A stretch of DNA of 64,000 nucleotides from Amnibacterium endophyticum (GCF_042680685.1 NZ_JBHUEA010000008.1:57666-121665), one strand, 5' to 3'. Counted from the stretch's first letter, positions 24,909 to 34,725 are shown. Notes: generated by a model from the letters alone, not told the origin. A program made the numbers and translations.

Positions 24909-25264
24909 CGGATCAGCAGCCCGACGACGATGAGGACCGCGACGAGCACGACGCCGCCGGCGAGCGGCAGCGAGACGAACGACGACGGCAGCGGGCGGCC
25001 GAGGCGCAGGGCGCGCTCCGCCGCCGCCCAGTTCAGCCAGGCCACCACCGGCAGCACGAGGCCGAGTCCGAGCAGCACCGCCGCGGTCGCGACCCGCACG
25101 CCGACGGGCAGCGGCAGCGCTACGGCGTCGACCGCGACGCCGCCCGCGATCAGCGCGAGCGCCGTGCGGATCCAGGCGAGGAAGGTGCGCTCGTTGGCGA
25201 GCGTGAAGCGGGGGTCGGGCTCCTGCCCCACCCCGTAGACCCGGGCCGGGAAGCGCCTGGTCAC
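24905..25264 (-). CDS. YidH-like DUF202 membrane protein
   Basis: A 119-residue protein with DPRFTLANERTFLAWIRTAL, the YidH-type form of DUF202, and three membrane helices. It pairs with the shorter DUF202 protein directly downstream, a frequent arrangement in actinobacteria. The GTG at 25264 is chosen because upstream sequence is basic and low-complexity. The start region contains a direct repeat of CCTGGTCACCCGAGGA (25256-25288 on the other strand). Confidence 0.83.
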   Translation of the reverse strand: MTRRFPARVYGVGQEPDPRFTLANERTFLAWIRTALALIAGGVAVDAVALPLPVGVRVATAAVLLGLGLVLPVVAWLNWAAAERALRLGRPLPSSFVSLPLAGGVVLVAVLIVVGLLIR

Positions 25265-25377
25265 CCGAGGATCCTGGTCACCCGAGGAATCCTGGCACGC
25301 CGCGGGCCTGCAGCCCTTGAGCGCGCCCCGGCCGCTAGCGTCGGGCGCCGACCGTGCCGCGACGAGAGGGGACCCGC

Positions 25378-26028
25378 GTGGACGACGCCCTCGACGAGCG
25401 CGCCCTGCCCGAGCCCGAGGTGCTCGAGGAGGAGGAGGCCGCACCGGCCCCCTGGTGGGCGCGGGTGCGGATCCTGCTGCCCGGGCTGGTCACCACGGTC
25501 GGCGGCGCGGGCATCACGCTCGCGCTGATCGGCAACGCCTACGCGACCACGCTGCCGGGCGACGAGCCGGACACGAGGCCGACGGTCGCGGTGCAGCACT
25601 ACGTCGTCCCGCCCGAGGCGGTGCTCGACGACATCACGGTCGACCGCATCAAGGTCTCGGCCGCTCCCGTCGCCCCGTCCGGGTCGAGCGGCGGCGCGGT
25701 GTCGATGCCGACCGGACCGGTCGCTCCCGTCGGCGAGGCGCAGCAGTACGCGGCGCAGCAGATCGCCGCCCGAGGGTGGGCGAAGAAGGAGCTGGCCTGC
25801 CTGGTGCCGCTCTGGAGCCGGGAGTCGGGCTGGAACGCGCACGCGGGCCGGCCGAACGGCCCGTACGGCATCCCCCAGGCCTACCCGGGTACGAAGATGG
25901 CGTCCGCCGGCGGCGACTGGCTGAACGACCACCGCGTGCAGATCCGCTGGGGGCTCGGCTACATCGCCGGCCGCTACGGCACCCCCTGCGGCGCCTGGGC
26001 GCACTGGCAGTCGGCCCACTCGTACTGA
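25378..26028 (+). CDS. Membrane-anchored lytic-transglycosylase-like protein
   Basis: A 216-residue protein: acidic N-terminus, one transmembrane segment (about residues 30-55, ILLPGLVTTVGGAGITLALI), a low-complexity linker, then a C-terminal domain QQIAARGWAKKELACLVPLW, SRESGWNAHA, GPYGIPQAYPG and WGLGYIAGRYGTPCGAW. Glu in SRESGWN is the likely acid catalyst of this aggregation-promoting-factor/SLT-like fold. It probably cleaves peptidoglycan outside the membrane. The GTG at 25378 follows GAGAGGGG. Confidence 0.87.
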   Translation: MDDALDERALPEPEVLEEEEAAPAPWWARVRILLPGLVTTVGGAGITLALIGNAYATTLPGDEPDTRPTVAVQHYVVPPEAVLDDITVDRIKVSAAPVAPSGSSGGAVSMPTGPVAPVGEAQQYAAQQIAARGWAKKELACLVPLWSRESGWNAHAGRPNGPYGIPQAYPGTKMASAGGDWLNDHRVQIRWGLGYIAGRYGTPCGAWAHWQSAHSY

Positions 26029-26055
26029 CGCCGGGGCGCGCGACACCCCCGCCGC

Positions 26056-26865
<810 letters not shown>

Positions 26866-26949
26866 GCGCGGGAGCCTACTCAGCGACTCCTCGGCCCGAT
26901 CGTCGCCGCGAGGGCGTAGTTTCATCCGGTCAATCACCAGGGGAGCACG

Positions 26950-28752
26950 TTGACCGCCACCTCCACCGCGCCCACGGCGACGCCGTCCGGCGCAGTCCTG
27001 TCGCACCGCCAGATCCTGCTGATCATCGTCGGTCTGATGAGCGGGATGTTCCTGTCGTCGCTCGACCAGACGGTCGTGGGCACCTCGATCCGCACCATCG
27101 CCGACGACCTGAACGGGCTCAGCCTGCAGGCCTGGGTGACGACCGCCTACCTGATCACGTCGACGATCTCGACGCCGATCCTGGGGAAGCTGTCCGACAT
27201 CTTCGGCCGGCGCCCGATCTTCCTGATCGCGATCTCGATCTTCCTCGTCGGGTCGCTCATGTCCGGCTTCGCGTGGAGCATGTACTCCCTCGCGGCCTTC
27301 CGCGCCGTGCAGGGCGTCGGCGGCGGCGGGCTGATGGCGCTCGCCCTGACGATCATGGGCGACATCCTCGCCCCGCGGGAGCGCGCGAAGTACCAGGGCT
27401 ACTTCCTCGCCGTCTTCGGCACGTCGAGCGTCATCGGACCGCTGGTCGGCGGTCTGTTCGCGGGCGCCGACTCGATCCTGTTCATCACCGGATGGCGCTG
27501 GGTCTTCCTCATCAACCTGCCCATCGGCGCCGCGGCCCTCTACCTCGTCGTGCGCTTCCTGCGCCTGCCGAACCGGCACCGCGACGGCGTCGTCATCGAC
27601 TGGTGGGGCGCCGCGTTCGTCGTCCTCGCCCTCGTGCCGGGCCTCATCGTCGCCGAGCAGGGCCGCGAGTGGGGCTGGGACGCCCCGGGCTCCTTCGTCT
27701 GCTACGCGCTCGCCCTCGTCGGCGTCGTGGGCTTCATCCTCACGGAGCTGCGGATGGGGACGAACGCGCTGATCCCCATGCGCCTGTTCCGCAACGCCAC
27801 GTTCGCGATGGCGACGGTGCTCGGCGTGCTCGTCGGCTTCGCGATGTTCGGCGCGCTGCTGACGATCCCCCTCTACCTGCAGCTCGTGCAGGGCCTCACC
27901 CCGACGGAGTCCGGGCTCGCGATGATCCCGCTGATCCTCGGGCTGATGTCCGCCTCGATCATCAGCGGCCAGACCATCGCCAGGACGGGCCGCTACCGGC
28001 TGTTCCCGATCCTCGGGACCGGCCTGCTCGCCGCGGCCTTCGGCTACATGACCTTCATGACGCCCGACCGGCCGCTCTGGTGGGCGTGGATCGGCATGTT
28101 CGGCATCGGGCTCGGGCTCGGGCAGCTGATGCAGACGCTGACGATCGCGAGCCAGAACGCGGTGGACGTCCGGTACATCGGCGTCGCCACCTCGAGCTCG
28201 ACGTTCTTCCGGCAGATCGGCGGCACGCTCGGCACCGCCGTGCTGTTCTCGGTGCTGTTCTCCCGCCTGCCCGACACGCTCGGCGCCGCCTTCCGCGACC
28301 GGTCCCTGATCGAGCCCGCGCTCCGCGCCGCCGCCGACCCCGCGGTCGCGAACGCGCCCGCGAACGCCGGGATCATGGAGCGGATCTACACGCCGCTGCT
28401 GCAGGCCGTGCAGTCGGGTCGCACGCCGGACGCGTCCGGCGGCCTCGGCACCGCGCTCGACGGGGACACGTCGTTCCTCACCAGCGCCGCGCGGGTGCTG
28501 AAGCTGCCCTTCCTGACCGGCTTCACCGACGCGATGGTGACGGTCTTCATGGTCGCCGGGGTCGTCGCGCTGGTCGCCTTCGTCCTGTCCTGGTTCCTGA
28601 AGACGCCGCCGCTGCGCGAGAAGAGCCCGCTGCAGGAGGCCGCGGACGCCGCCAGGGCAGCCGGCGGCCTCGTCGAGCCCGGCGCTCCGCAGCAGCAGCA
28701 GCCGGGCCCCGTGGAGCAGGACCCGCGCACCGGGCAACCCGCCCGCACCTGA
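26950..28752 (+). CDS. MFS drug exporter, EmrB/QacA (DHA2) family
   Basis: A 600-residue proton-driven exporter with about 14 helices. Motif A is GKLSDIFGRRPIF, motif D1 SSLDQTVVGTSI near helix 1, and motif C GTSSVIGPLVGG in helix 5. The C-terminal 50 residues are a polar, Pro/Gln-rich tail. Translation starts at TTG 26950, 4 nt after GGGGAG; no ATG or GTG fits better. It is divergent from vanY. The substrate is unknown. Confidence 0.92.
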   Translation: MTATSTAPTATPSGAVLSHRQILLIIVGLMSGMFLSSLDQTVVGTSIRTIADDLNGLSLQAWVTTAYLITSTISTPILGKLSDIFGRRPIFLIAISIFLVGSLMSGFAWSMYSLAAFRAVQGVGGGGLMALALTIMGDILAPRERAKYQGYFLAVFGTSSVIGPLVGGLFAGADSILFITGWRWVFLINLPIGAAALYLVVRFLRLPNRHRDGVVIDWWGAAFVVLALVPGLIVAEQGREWGWDAPGSFVCYALALVGVVGFILTELRMGTNALIPMRLFRNATFAMATVLGVLVGFAMFGALLTIPLYLQLVQGLTPTESGLAMIPLILGLMSASIISGQTIARTGRYRLFPILGTGLLAAAFGYMTFMTPDRPLWWAWIGMFGIGLGLGQLMQTLTIASQNAVDVRYIGVATSSSTFFRQIGGTLGTAVLFSVLFSRLPDTLGAAFRDRSLIEPALRAAADPAVANAPANAGIMERIYTPLLQAVQSGRTPDASGGLGTALDGDTSFLTSAARVLKLPFLTGFTDAMVTVFMVAGVVALVAFVLSWFLKTPPLREKSPLQEAADAARAAGGLVEPGAPQQQQPGPVEQDPRTGQPART

Positions 28753-28770
28753 CGATCCGCCGCCCCGTCT

Positions 28771-28830
28771 GCGGGCGACATCCGACTGCCCGGGCGCCTC
28801 GATGCGCCCGGGCAGTCGTATCGCGCCCGC
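28771..28830. repeat. 60-nt palindromic module, copy 1
   Basis: Outer arms GCGGGCG/CGCCCGC flank a 15-bp inner stem CGACTGCCCGGGCGC with a 6-nt loop. It is one of three equal-length modules in the gene-free stretch 28753-29149 between two convergent genes. A weaker hairpin, ATCCGGGCG...CGCCCGGAT (28870-28905), follows it and may be a decayed copy. Confidence 0.9.
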
Positions 28831-28964
28831 GAACAGCCTCTCGCCCAGCGGACCGGGCGGGATCGGCACATCCGGGCGCGAACGGACGACCGATCACGCC
28901 CGGATCCGCCGATCACGCCCTGCAGGGGGTCCGCCAGGCGGCAGGGAGGCGGCGAGCCACGGAT

Positions 28965-29024
28965 GCGGGCGACTTCCGACCGGCCGGGCGCTCCAGCACG
29001 CCCGGCCAGTCGGATCGCGCCCGC
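28965..29024. repeat. 60-nt palindromic module, copy 2
   Basis: Same outer arms and the same 60-nt span as copy 1, with a changed but still paired inner stem (GGCCGGGCG/CGCCCGGCC). One stem position is C-A on the plus strand and would be a U-G wobble in a minus-strand RNA. Confidence 0.9.
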
Positions 29025-29074
29025 ACTCGGGCCTCGCACTCAGCGGAACGGGCAGCGGGGGCGGAGCGACGGAC

Positions 29075-29134
29075 GCGGGCGGCGGCCGACTGCGCGGGCG
29101 CCGCTCGGCGCCCGCGCAGTCGGATCGCGCCCGC
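29075..29134. repeat. 60-nt palindromic module, copy 3
   Basis: Same outer arms and span, with inner stem CGACTGCGCGGGCGC and its exact complement, 6-nt loop. It ends 16 nt before the htpX stop and could serve as its terminator. Confidence 0.9.
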
Positions 29135-29149
29135 GAAGGGGCAGGAGGG

Positions 29150-30019
29150 TCAGCGGCCGAGCGGGCGGCCGGCCATCGCCTCGAGCCGCGCGATGCGCTT
29201 GCCCATCGGCGGGTGCGTCGAGAAGAGGGCGCTGACGTCCTGCGCCCGGAAGGGGTTCGCGATCATCAGGTGGCTGCTCGACTGCAGCCGCGGCTCCGGC
29301 GCCAGCGGGCGCTGCTGGACGCCGCGCTCCAGCTTGGCGAGCGCGGACGCGAGCGCCAGCGGATCGCCGGTCAGCCTCGCACCGTCCTCGTCGGCGTCGT
29401 ACTCGCGGGTGCGGCTGATCGCCATCTGCACGATCCCGGCCGCCAGGGGGCCGAGGAACAGCATCAGCATGCCCGCGAGCGGGTTGCTGCGCTCGTCGCG
29501 GCCGCCGCCGAAGAGCAGCGCCGCATAGGCGAGGTAGGTGATGACGCTCGACATCGCGGCGGCGATCGAGCCGGTCAGCATGTCGCGGTTGTAGACGTGC
29601 ATCAGCTCGTGGCCGAGGACGCCCCGCAGCTCGCGCTCCGTCAGGATGCCGAGGATGCCCTCGGTGCAGCAGACCGCCGCGTGCTCCGGGTTGCGGCCCG
29701 TGGCGAACGCGTTCGGCGCCTGCGTCGGCGAGACGTAGAGGCGCGGCATCGGCTGGCCCGCCTTCTCGGACAGCTCGCGCACGATGCGGTGCATCTCCGG
29801 CTGCTCCGCCTCGGACACCGGCTGCGCGCGCATCGCCTTGATCGCGACCGTGTCGCTGAACCAGTAGGCGCCGAGGTTCACGGCGAGCGCGATGACGAGA
29901 CCGATCGTCAGCGCTCCGAGGTTCGGGCCGAACAGCAGGTAGCTGGCGCCCAGGATGACGGCGCCCAGCAGGCCGAACAGCAGCGCCGTCTTCAGTCCGT
30001 TGTAGTGCCGGTGCGGCAT
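29150..30019 (-). CDS. htpX: Zinc metalloprotease HtpX
   Basis: A membrane-bound M48 protease that degrades misfolded membrane proteins. The 289 residues carry two N-terminal helices, QAPNAFATGRNPEHAAV, the zinc motif LGHELMHVYNRD and the third ligand in SRTREYDADEDGA. Two more hydrophobic segments lie between them. The ATG at 30019 follows GGGAGGGG. The active site faces the cytosol in characterised relatives. Confidence 0.96.
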   Translation of the reverse strand: MPHRHYNGLKTALLFGLLGAVILGASYLLFGPNLGALTIGLVIALAVNLGAYWFSDTVAIKAMRAQPVSEAEQPEMHRIVRELSEKAGQPMPRLYVSPTQAPNAFATGRNPEHAAVCCTEGILGILTERELRGVLGHELMHVYNRDMLTGSIAAAMSSVITYLAYAALLFGGGRDERSNPLAGMLMLFLGPLAAGIVQMAISRTREYDADEDGARLTGDPLALASALAKLERGVQQRPLAPEPRLQSSSHLMIANPFRAQDVSALFSTHPPMGKRIARLEAMAGRPLGR

Positions 30020-30108
30020 GGGTCCCCTCCCGCCGGGCCTTCCCCGGCTCATCAGGTGGAACACCATCCTCCCAGGGCGTGTTCCGGCCGCGCCGCCGCC
30101 GGTCCTAT

Positions 30109-30132
30109 GAGTCCCCTGAGCGCCGGGGACTC
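30109..30132 (-). terminator. Terminator after lipoate ligase gene
   Basis: GAGTCCCC and GGGGACTC form an 8-bp stem with an 8-nt loop, 20 nt past the lplA stop and upstream of htpX. Confidence 0.55.
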
Positions 30133-30152
30133 AGCACCGCCCGGGCACGTCG

Positions 30153-31217
30153 TCAGGGGACGCGCTCGAGCCACTCGCGCGTCGTGAACTTGGTGCGGAC
30201 GAGCTCCTCCGCCGCCGCCAGCTCCGCGTCGGTCAGCGAGCCGGCCGTCGCACCCGTGAGGGTCGTGAAGACCTGCTCCATGCGCTCGATGATCGCCGCG
30301 CGGCTCAGGCCGGTCTGCTTGCGCAGGGGGTCGACCCGCTTGGCCGCGCTGACGGTGCCCTTGTCGCTCATCTTCTCCCGGCCGATGCGGAGCACCTGCA
30401 CCATCTTGTCGCCGTCCATGTCGTACGACATGGTCACGTGGTGCAGCACGGCGCCGGAGCCGAGGCGCTTCTGGGCGGCCCCGCCGATCTTCCCCGCCGG
30501 GCTCGAGATGTCGTTCAGCGGCTGGTACGTCGCCTCGATGCCGAGCGAGCGCAGCGCCTGCAGCACCCAGTCGTCGAGGTACGCGTAGGACTCCGCGAAG
30601 GACATGCCGCGGACGAGGTCCCCGGGTGCGTAGAGCGAGTAGGTGACGACGCTGCCCGCCTCCATGAACATCGCGCCGCCGCCGGAGACCCGGCGCACCA
30701 CGTCGATGCCGAACCGCTCCGCCGCCTCCCGGTCGACCTCGTTGCGGAGCGACTGGAAGCTGCCGATCACGACCGCGGGCCGGTCCCACTCCCAGATCCG
30801 CAGCGTCGGCGGCCGGCGGCCCGCGCCGACCTCGTTCGTCAGCACCTCGTCGAGCGCAAGGTGGAGGGCGGGCGCGAAGGGCCCCGGGTGCACGAGCCGC
30901 CAGTCGAAGTCGTGCCAGTCGGCGGCCCGGCCGATCGCCCGGCGGATGGCGGTGGCGACGCCCTCCGGGCTGAAGCCGAGCAGCACGGCGCCCTCGGGGA
31001 GACCTGCGCGGATGGCGGTGGCGAGCTCCGCCGCGTTCGTGTCGGCGGGGAGCCCGACGACGGCGGCGTCGATCGCCTCGAGCGCCTCGTCGGGCTCGAG
31101 GAAGAAGTCGCCGGCGAGCCGGAAGGCGGCGATCCGCCCGCCCTCGACGGCGAGGTCGACGACCACCAGCTTCCCGCCCGGGACCTTGTACTCCCCGTGC
31201 AGCATCTCGTCGCTCAT
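30153..31217 (-). CDS. lplA: Lipoate--protein ligase with N-terminal accessory domain
   Basis: Attaches lipoate to E2 and GcvH proteins. The catalytic domain starts about residue 105 and has RRVSGGGAMFMEAGSVVTYS and the lysine motif PAGKIGGAAQKRLG. The first 100 residues (GEYKVPGGKLVVVDLAVEGG) match the LplA accessory domain that is C-terminal in E. coli, so the order is swapped here. It is the last gene of a three-gene run (VOC protein, hydrolase, lplA) with gaps of 23 and 10 nt. Confidence 0.92.
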   Translation of the reverse strand: MSDEMLHGEYKVPGGKLVVVDLAVEGGRIAAFRLAGDFFLEPDEALEAIDAAVVGLPADTNAAELATAIRAGLPEGAVLLGFSPEGVATAIRRAIGRAADWHDFDWRLVHPGPFAPALHLALDEVLTNEVGAGRRPPTLRIWEWDRPAVVIGSFQSLRNEVDREAAERFGIDVVRRVSGGGAMFMEAGSVVTYSLYAPGDLVRGMSFAESYAYLDDWVLQALRSLGIEATYQPLNDISSPAGKIGGAAQKRLGSGAVLHHVTMSYDMDGDKMVQVLRIGREKMSDKGTVSAAKRVDPLRKQTGLSRAAIIERMEQVFTTLTGATAGSLTDAELAAAEELVRTKFTTREWLERVP

Positions 31218-31227
31218 CCGTGCTCCT

Positions 31228-32076
31228 TCATCGTCCGCTCTCGAGGACGTGGCGCTCGATCCAGCGGACGAGGTCGCCGACGACCTCGTCCCGGTTGATC
31301 TCGTTGTAGACCTCGTGGCGTGCGCCCTCGTACACGCGCAGGGTGACGTCCCGCAGGCCCGCCCGGGCCCGGTAGGCCGCGGCCAGCCGCTCCGCGCTGC
31401 GCCGCCCGCCGAGCGTGTCGTCGGAGCCGACCTGGATCAGCAGCGGCAGGTCCGCGGGCAGCCCCGGGCCCGGGCGCCCGAACAGGCGGAGGGCGTCGCG
31501 GACGCCCAGCAGCTTCGCCGTCTGGGCGGGGAACGTGTAGGGGTCCGCGACCCAGGCGGTCGCGACGGCGGGGTCCCGGCTCAGCCACTCGGCGCCGGTG
31601 CCGCCCGGCACCCGATGGCGCCGGTTCAGGTCCCCCGCGTCCATCGAGCCCGGCATGCGGTAGGCGGTGCCGGACAGCACGACCCCGTCGTAGAGCCCGG
31701 GGCGCGTCGTGAGCGCGATCTGCGCCATCAGCGACCCCCAGCTGTGCGCGACCAGTACCAGCGGGACGCCGGGATGCCGCTGCCTCGTCAGCTCGCCGAA
31801 GCGGCCGATGGCCTCGACCGTGGCGCGGAGCCCGCCGGGCCCCAGGCGACCGAGCCGGTCCCTGCCGCCCCACTGCCGCTCGCCGGTGCGCCCGTGGCCG
31901 CGGTGGTCCTCCCCAACGACGGTGAACCCGGCGCCGTTCAGGTCCGCGGCGAGCGGGGCGTAGCGCCGCACGTGCTCGCCGATGCCGTGGGAGACCTGCA
32001 CGATGCCGCGAGGGTCCGGCACGGGCCACTCGACGGTCGAGACGACCACGCCCTCGGCGTCGGTGAACGAGCCCAC
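31228..32076 (-). CDS. Alpha/beta hydrolase (monoacylglycerol-lipase-like)
   Basis: A 282-residue serine hydrolase. It has the oxyanion region VQVSHGIGEHVRRYA, the nucleophile elbow VAHSWGSLMAQ, Asp in LLIQVGSDDTLGG and His in EGARHEVYNE. The HGxxEH start resembles bacterial monoacylglycerol lipases and lysophospholipases. The GTG at 32076 follows GGAGG at 8 nt; upstream frame sequence is antisense to the VOC gene. The small acyl substrate is unknown. Confidence 0.88.
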   Translation of the reverse strand: MGSFTDAEGVVVSTVEWPVPDPRGIVQVSHGIGEHVRRYAPLAADLNGAGFTVVGEDHRGHGRTGERQWGGRDRLGRLGPGGLRATVEAIGRFGELTRQRHPGVPLVLVAHSWGSLMAQIALTTRPGLYDGVVLSGTAYRMPGSMDAGDLNRRHRVPGGTGAEWLSRDPAVATAWVADPYTFPAQTAKLLGVRDALRLFGRPGPGLPADLPLLIQVGSDDTLGGRRSAERLAAAYRARAGLRDVTLRVYEGARHEVYNEINRDEVVGDLVRWIERHVLESGR

Positions 32077-32099
32077 CCCTCGATCCTCCCGCAGGTCGG

Positions 32100-32486
32100 T
32101 CAGCCGTCGCGGCGGAGCTCCTGCACCGACCACCCGTTGCCGTCCGGGTCGGAGAAGAACAGGAAGCGCGACCCGTCCATCCCCTCCGGCCCGAGCTGCC
32201 GCACCTCGCCGACGTCGACCCCGCGGCCCGCGAGCTCCTCCCGGGCCGCCTCGATGTCGCGGACGACCAGCTGCAGACCCCTCGTGGTGCCGGGCTCGCC
32301 CAGTGCCATGCCCGTGCCGAAGGCGATGGAGGTCGGGGACCCCGGCGGGGTGCACTGCACCACCCGGATCCCGGGGACGGTCTCGACGTCGTGGTCGAGG
32401 TGGAACCCGAGCCCGTCGCGGTAGAAGGCGATCGCGGCGTCCACGTCGGAGACCGGCAGCGCCACGACCTCGAGCCGGTAGTCCAC
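32100..32486 (-). CDS. VOC-family (glyoxalase/bleomycin-resistance-like) protein
   Basis: A 128-residue protein of two beta-alpha-beta-beta-beta units. It begins LEVVALPVSDVDAAIAFYRD and ends SRFLFFSDPDGNGWSVQEL, the usual VOC pattern. The first metal-ligand place is Ala-Leu rather than His, so catalysis is uncertain. The GTG at 32486 follows GGAGGAGG at 8 nt. It is first in the run leading to lplA. Confidence 0.87.
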   Translation of the reverse strand: MDYRLEVVALPVSDVDAAIAFYRDGLGFHLDHDVETVPGIRVVQCTPPGSPTSIAFGTGMALGEPGTTRGLQLVVRDIEAAREELAGRGVDVGEVRQLGPEGMDGSRFLFFSDPDGNGWSVQELRRDG

Positions 32487-32552
32487 GCCGCGATCCTCCT
32501 CCACACCGGCTCCGACGCAACAGCCAGGTCAGACTGCATATCCTGGTGATGA

Positions 32553-33776
32553 ATGACTGCGATCGCGTCCGGCTCCATGTTCCGCTCGCTCCGGGTCCGC
32601 GACTACCGTCTGTGGGCCTCCGGGGCGATCGTGTCGAACGTCGGCACCTGGATGCAGCGCACGGCGCAGGACTGGATCGTGCTCACGCGACTGACCCAGC
32701 ACGACGCCTTCGCCGTCGGTGTCACGACAGCCCTGCAGTTCGGGCCGCAGCTGCTGCTGCTGCCCGTGACAGGCCTCGTCGCGGACCGGGTGCCGCGGCG
32801 CACCCTGCTGCTCTGCACGCAGGCGGTCATGGGCGTGCTCGCGCTCGCGCTCGGACTGCTGGTCGTGACGGACTCGGTGACGCTGGCGCAGGTCTACGTC
32901 TTCGCCTTCCTGGGCGGCTGCACCGCGGCGTTCGACGCACCGGCCCGGCAGTCCTTCGTCTCCGACCTGGTGGGGCAGGAGCACGTGTCGAACGCGGTCG
33001 CGCTGAACTCCGCCTCGTTCAACCTCGCCCGGCTGCTGGGCCCGGCCGTCGCCGGCCTGCTGATCGAGGTGATCGGCACGGGCTGGGTGTTCCTGCTGAA
33101 CGCCGTCAGCTTCGCCGCGGTGCTGGCGTCGTTGCGCGCCATCCGCCCGGTGCCCGACGAGCGGCCGGCACGCCCCCGGGGGCTCCGGGAGGCGGCGGCG
33201 GGCCTGCAGACCGTGGTGCGCCGCCCCGACCTGCTCGTCGTGTTCGGCATGGTCGCCGTGATGGGCACCTTCGGCCTGAACTTCCCCATCTACGCCTCGA
33301 CCATGGCCGTGCTGTTCCACCAGGGCGCGTCGGGGTACGGGCTGCTCTCCTCCGCCCTGGCGGTCGGCGCCGTCGCGGGGGCGCTGCTGTCGGCCCGGCG
33401 CTCGGCGCCCCGGACCGCCCTGATGACGGTCGGCGCCGCGGTGTTCGCCGCGGGCCTGGTCGTCGGCGCGCTCGCCCCCTCGTACCTCGTCCTCGCGCTC
33501 GCGCTGCCGTTCGTCGGCGTCGCCTCGCAGACCTTCATGACGACGGCCAACGGCATCGTGCAGCTCGGCGTCGACGCCGTGGTCCGCGGCCGCGTCATGG
33601 CCCTCTACATGGCGACCGTCATGGGCGGCACGATCGTCGGCGGTCCGGTCGTCGGCTGGGTGGCGAACGCGCTGGGACCTCGGGAGGGGCTGATGGTCGG
33701 CGCCCTCGCGGGGGTCGCCGCCGCGGCGACGGGACTCGTCCGGCAGCGCCGGACGGCCCACGCGGTCGCCGCCTGA
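32553..33776 (+). CDS. MFS transporter, EntS/MdtG-like
   Basis: A 407-residue exporter with twelve helices. The N-terminus SMFRSLRVRDYRLWASGAIV and SNVGTWMQRTAQDWIVL are typical of the enterobactin-exporter-like MFS group, and motif A appears as GLVADRVPRRTLL. The inter-domain loop RPARPRGLREAAAGL is basic. Substrate unknown, perhaps a siderophore or macrolide. A compact terminator follows the stop. Confidence 0.88.
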   Translation: MTAIASGSMFRSLRVRDYRLWASGAIVSNVGTWMQRTAQDWIVLTRLTQHDAFAVGVTTALQFGPQLLLLPVTGLVADRVPRRTLLLCTQAVMGVLALALGLLVVTDSVTLAQVYVFAFLGGCTAAFDAPARQSFVSDLVGQEHVSNAVALNSASFNLARLLGPAVAGLLIEVIGTGWVFLLNAVSFAAVLASLRAIRPVPDERPARPRGLREAAAGLQTVVRRPDLLVVFGMVAVMGTFGLNFPIYASTMAVLFHQGASGYGLLSSALAVGAVAGALLSARRSAPRTALMTVGAAVFAAGLVVGALAPSYLVLALALPFVGVASQTFMTTANGIVQLGVDAVVRGRVMALYMATVMGGTIVGGPVVGWVANALGPREGLMVGALAGVAAAATGLVRQRRTAHAVAA

Positions 33777-33788
33777 CCCGTCCTCGCC

Positions 33789-33805
33789 CAGCCCCTGAGG
33801 GGCTG
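33789..33805 (+). terminator. Terminator after MFS gene
   Basis: CAGCCCC-TGA-GGGGCTG, a 7-bp stem with a 3-nt loop followed by TTGC, 12 nt after the stop. Confidence 0.6.
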
Positions 33806-33899
33806 TTGCGGAGGTTCTTGCCAGGTTCGAGCGCATCCGCCGGGCGGCCCCGCCGGGAATTGGTGGTGAAGCGATCCCCCACTCGAAGAGGAGCAGATC

Positions 33900-34718
33900 A
33901 TGCGCACCACCCATCGCATCGCCGGAGCGCTCGTCGGCGCGACGGCCCTCGCCGTCGCCGCCGCGGCACCCGCGCAGGCGAGCACCGCCGACGCGTCGCT
34001 GTCCGTCCTGCACGCCGTGCCGGACACGCCCGTCGACGTCTACGTGAACGGCGAGCGCCAGCTGGACGACTTCGAGCCCGGCGACCTCGCCGGGCCGCTG
34101 CGGCTGCCGGGCGGCAGCTACTCGGTCGCGATCACCGCCGCGGACGCCACCGACGACTCCGACCCCGTGATCGGGCCGATCGACCTGCCGCTCGAGGCCG
34201 GCGGGAACTACACCGCCGCGGCGCACCTCGACGCGGACGGCCAGCCGACGGCGACGCTGTTCACGAACGACACCTCGGCCACCGAGGCCGGGCAGGGCCG
34301 CCTGACGGTCCGGCACACCGCCGCGGCGCCCGCCGTCGACGTGCTGGCGGGCGGCGACCCGGTGATCGAAGGGCTCGAGAACCCCGACGGACGCAGTCTC
34401 GACCTGCCGGCGGGCACCGTGTCGGCGTCGGTCGCGGCCGCGGGCACCACCGACCCCGTGATCGGCCCGGCCGACGTGCAGGTGCAGGACGGCGTGAACA
34501 CGATCCTGTACGCGTGGGGCAGCCTCGAGGACGACACCCTGCAGCTCGCGACGCAGACGATCGACGGGCTCGGCGGCGCGCCGGACGGCGTGAACACCGG
34601 CACCGGCGGCCTCGCCGCCGAGGGCGGCCCGTCCACCGGCTGGCTCGCCGGCGGCGCGGCGGTCGCGCTGATCGCCGTGATCGGGACGGCGCTCGCGGTC
34701 CGTGCCCGTCGCTCCTGA
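33900..34718 (+). CDS. DUF4397 surface protein with C-terminal membrane anchor
   Basis: A 272-residue exported protein. A signal peptide ends at PAQA near residue 28. Two related beta units follow, with SVLHAVPDTPVDVYVNG and RLTVRHTAAAPAVDVLAGG and a repeated DPVIGP. The C-terminus looks like a sorting signal: GGPSTG, a hydrophobic helix, and tail RARRS. GGPSTG is not LPxTG, but a class F sortase gene follows after 7 nt. DUF4397 proteins are of unknown function. GAGGAG precedes the ATG at 33900. Confidence 0.88.
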   Translation: MRTTHRIAGALVGATALAVAAAAPAQASTADASLSVLHAVPDTPVDVYVNGERQLDDFEPGDLAGPLRLPGGSYSVAITAADATDDSDPVIGPIDLPLEAGGNYTAAAHLDADGQPTATLFTNDTSATEAGQGRLTVRHTAAAPAVDVLAGGDPVIEGLENPDGRSLDLPAGTVSASVAAAGTTDPVIGPADVQVQDGVNTILYAWGSLEDDTLQLATQTIDGLGGAPDGVNTGTGGLAAEGGPSTGWLAGGAAVALIAVIGTALAVRARRS

Positions 34719-34725
34719 CCGCCCG

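Noticed and set aside
28771..29134. CRISPR array
   Set aside because: Only three units, self-complementary over their whole length, with uneven spacing (134 and 50 nt) and no cas genes.
28802..30187. 461-codon plus-strand frame across the palindromes and htpX
   Set aside because: It is antisense to htpX and low in complexity; the palindromes explain the first part.
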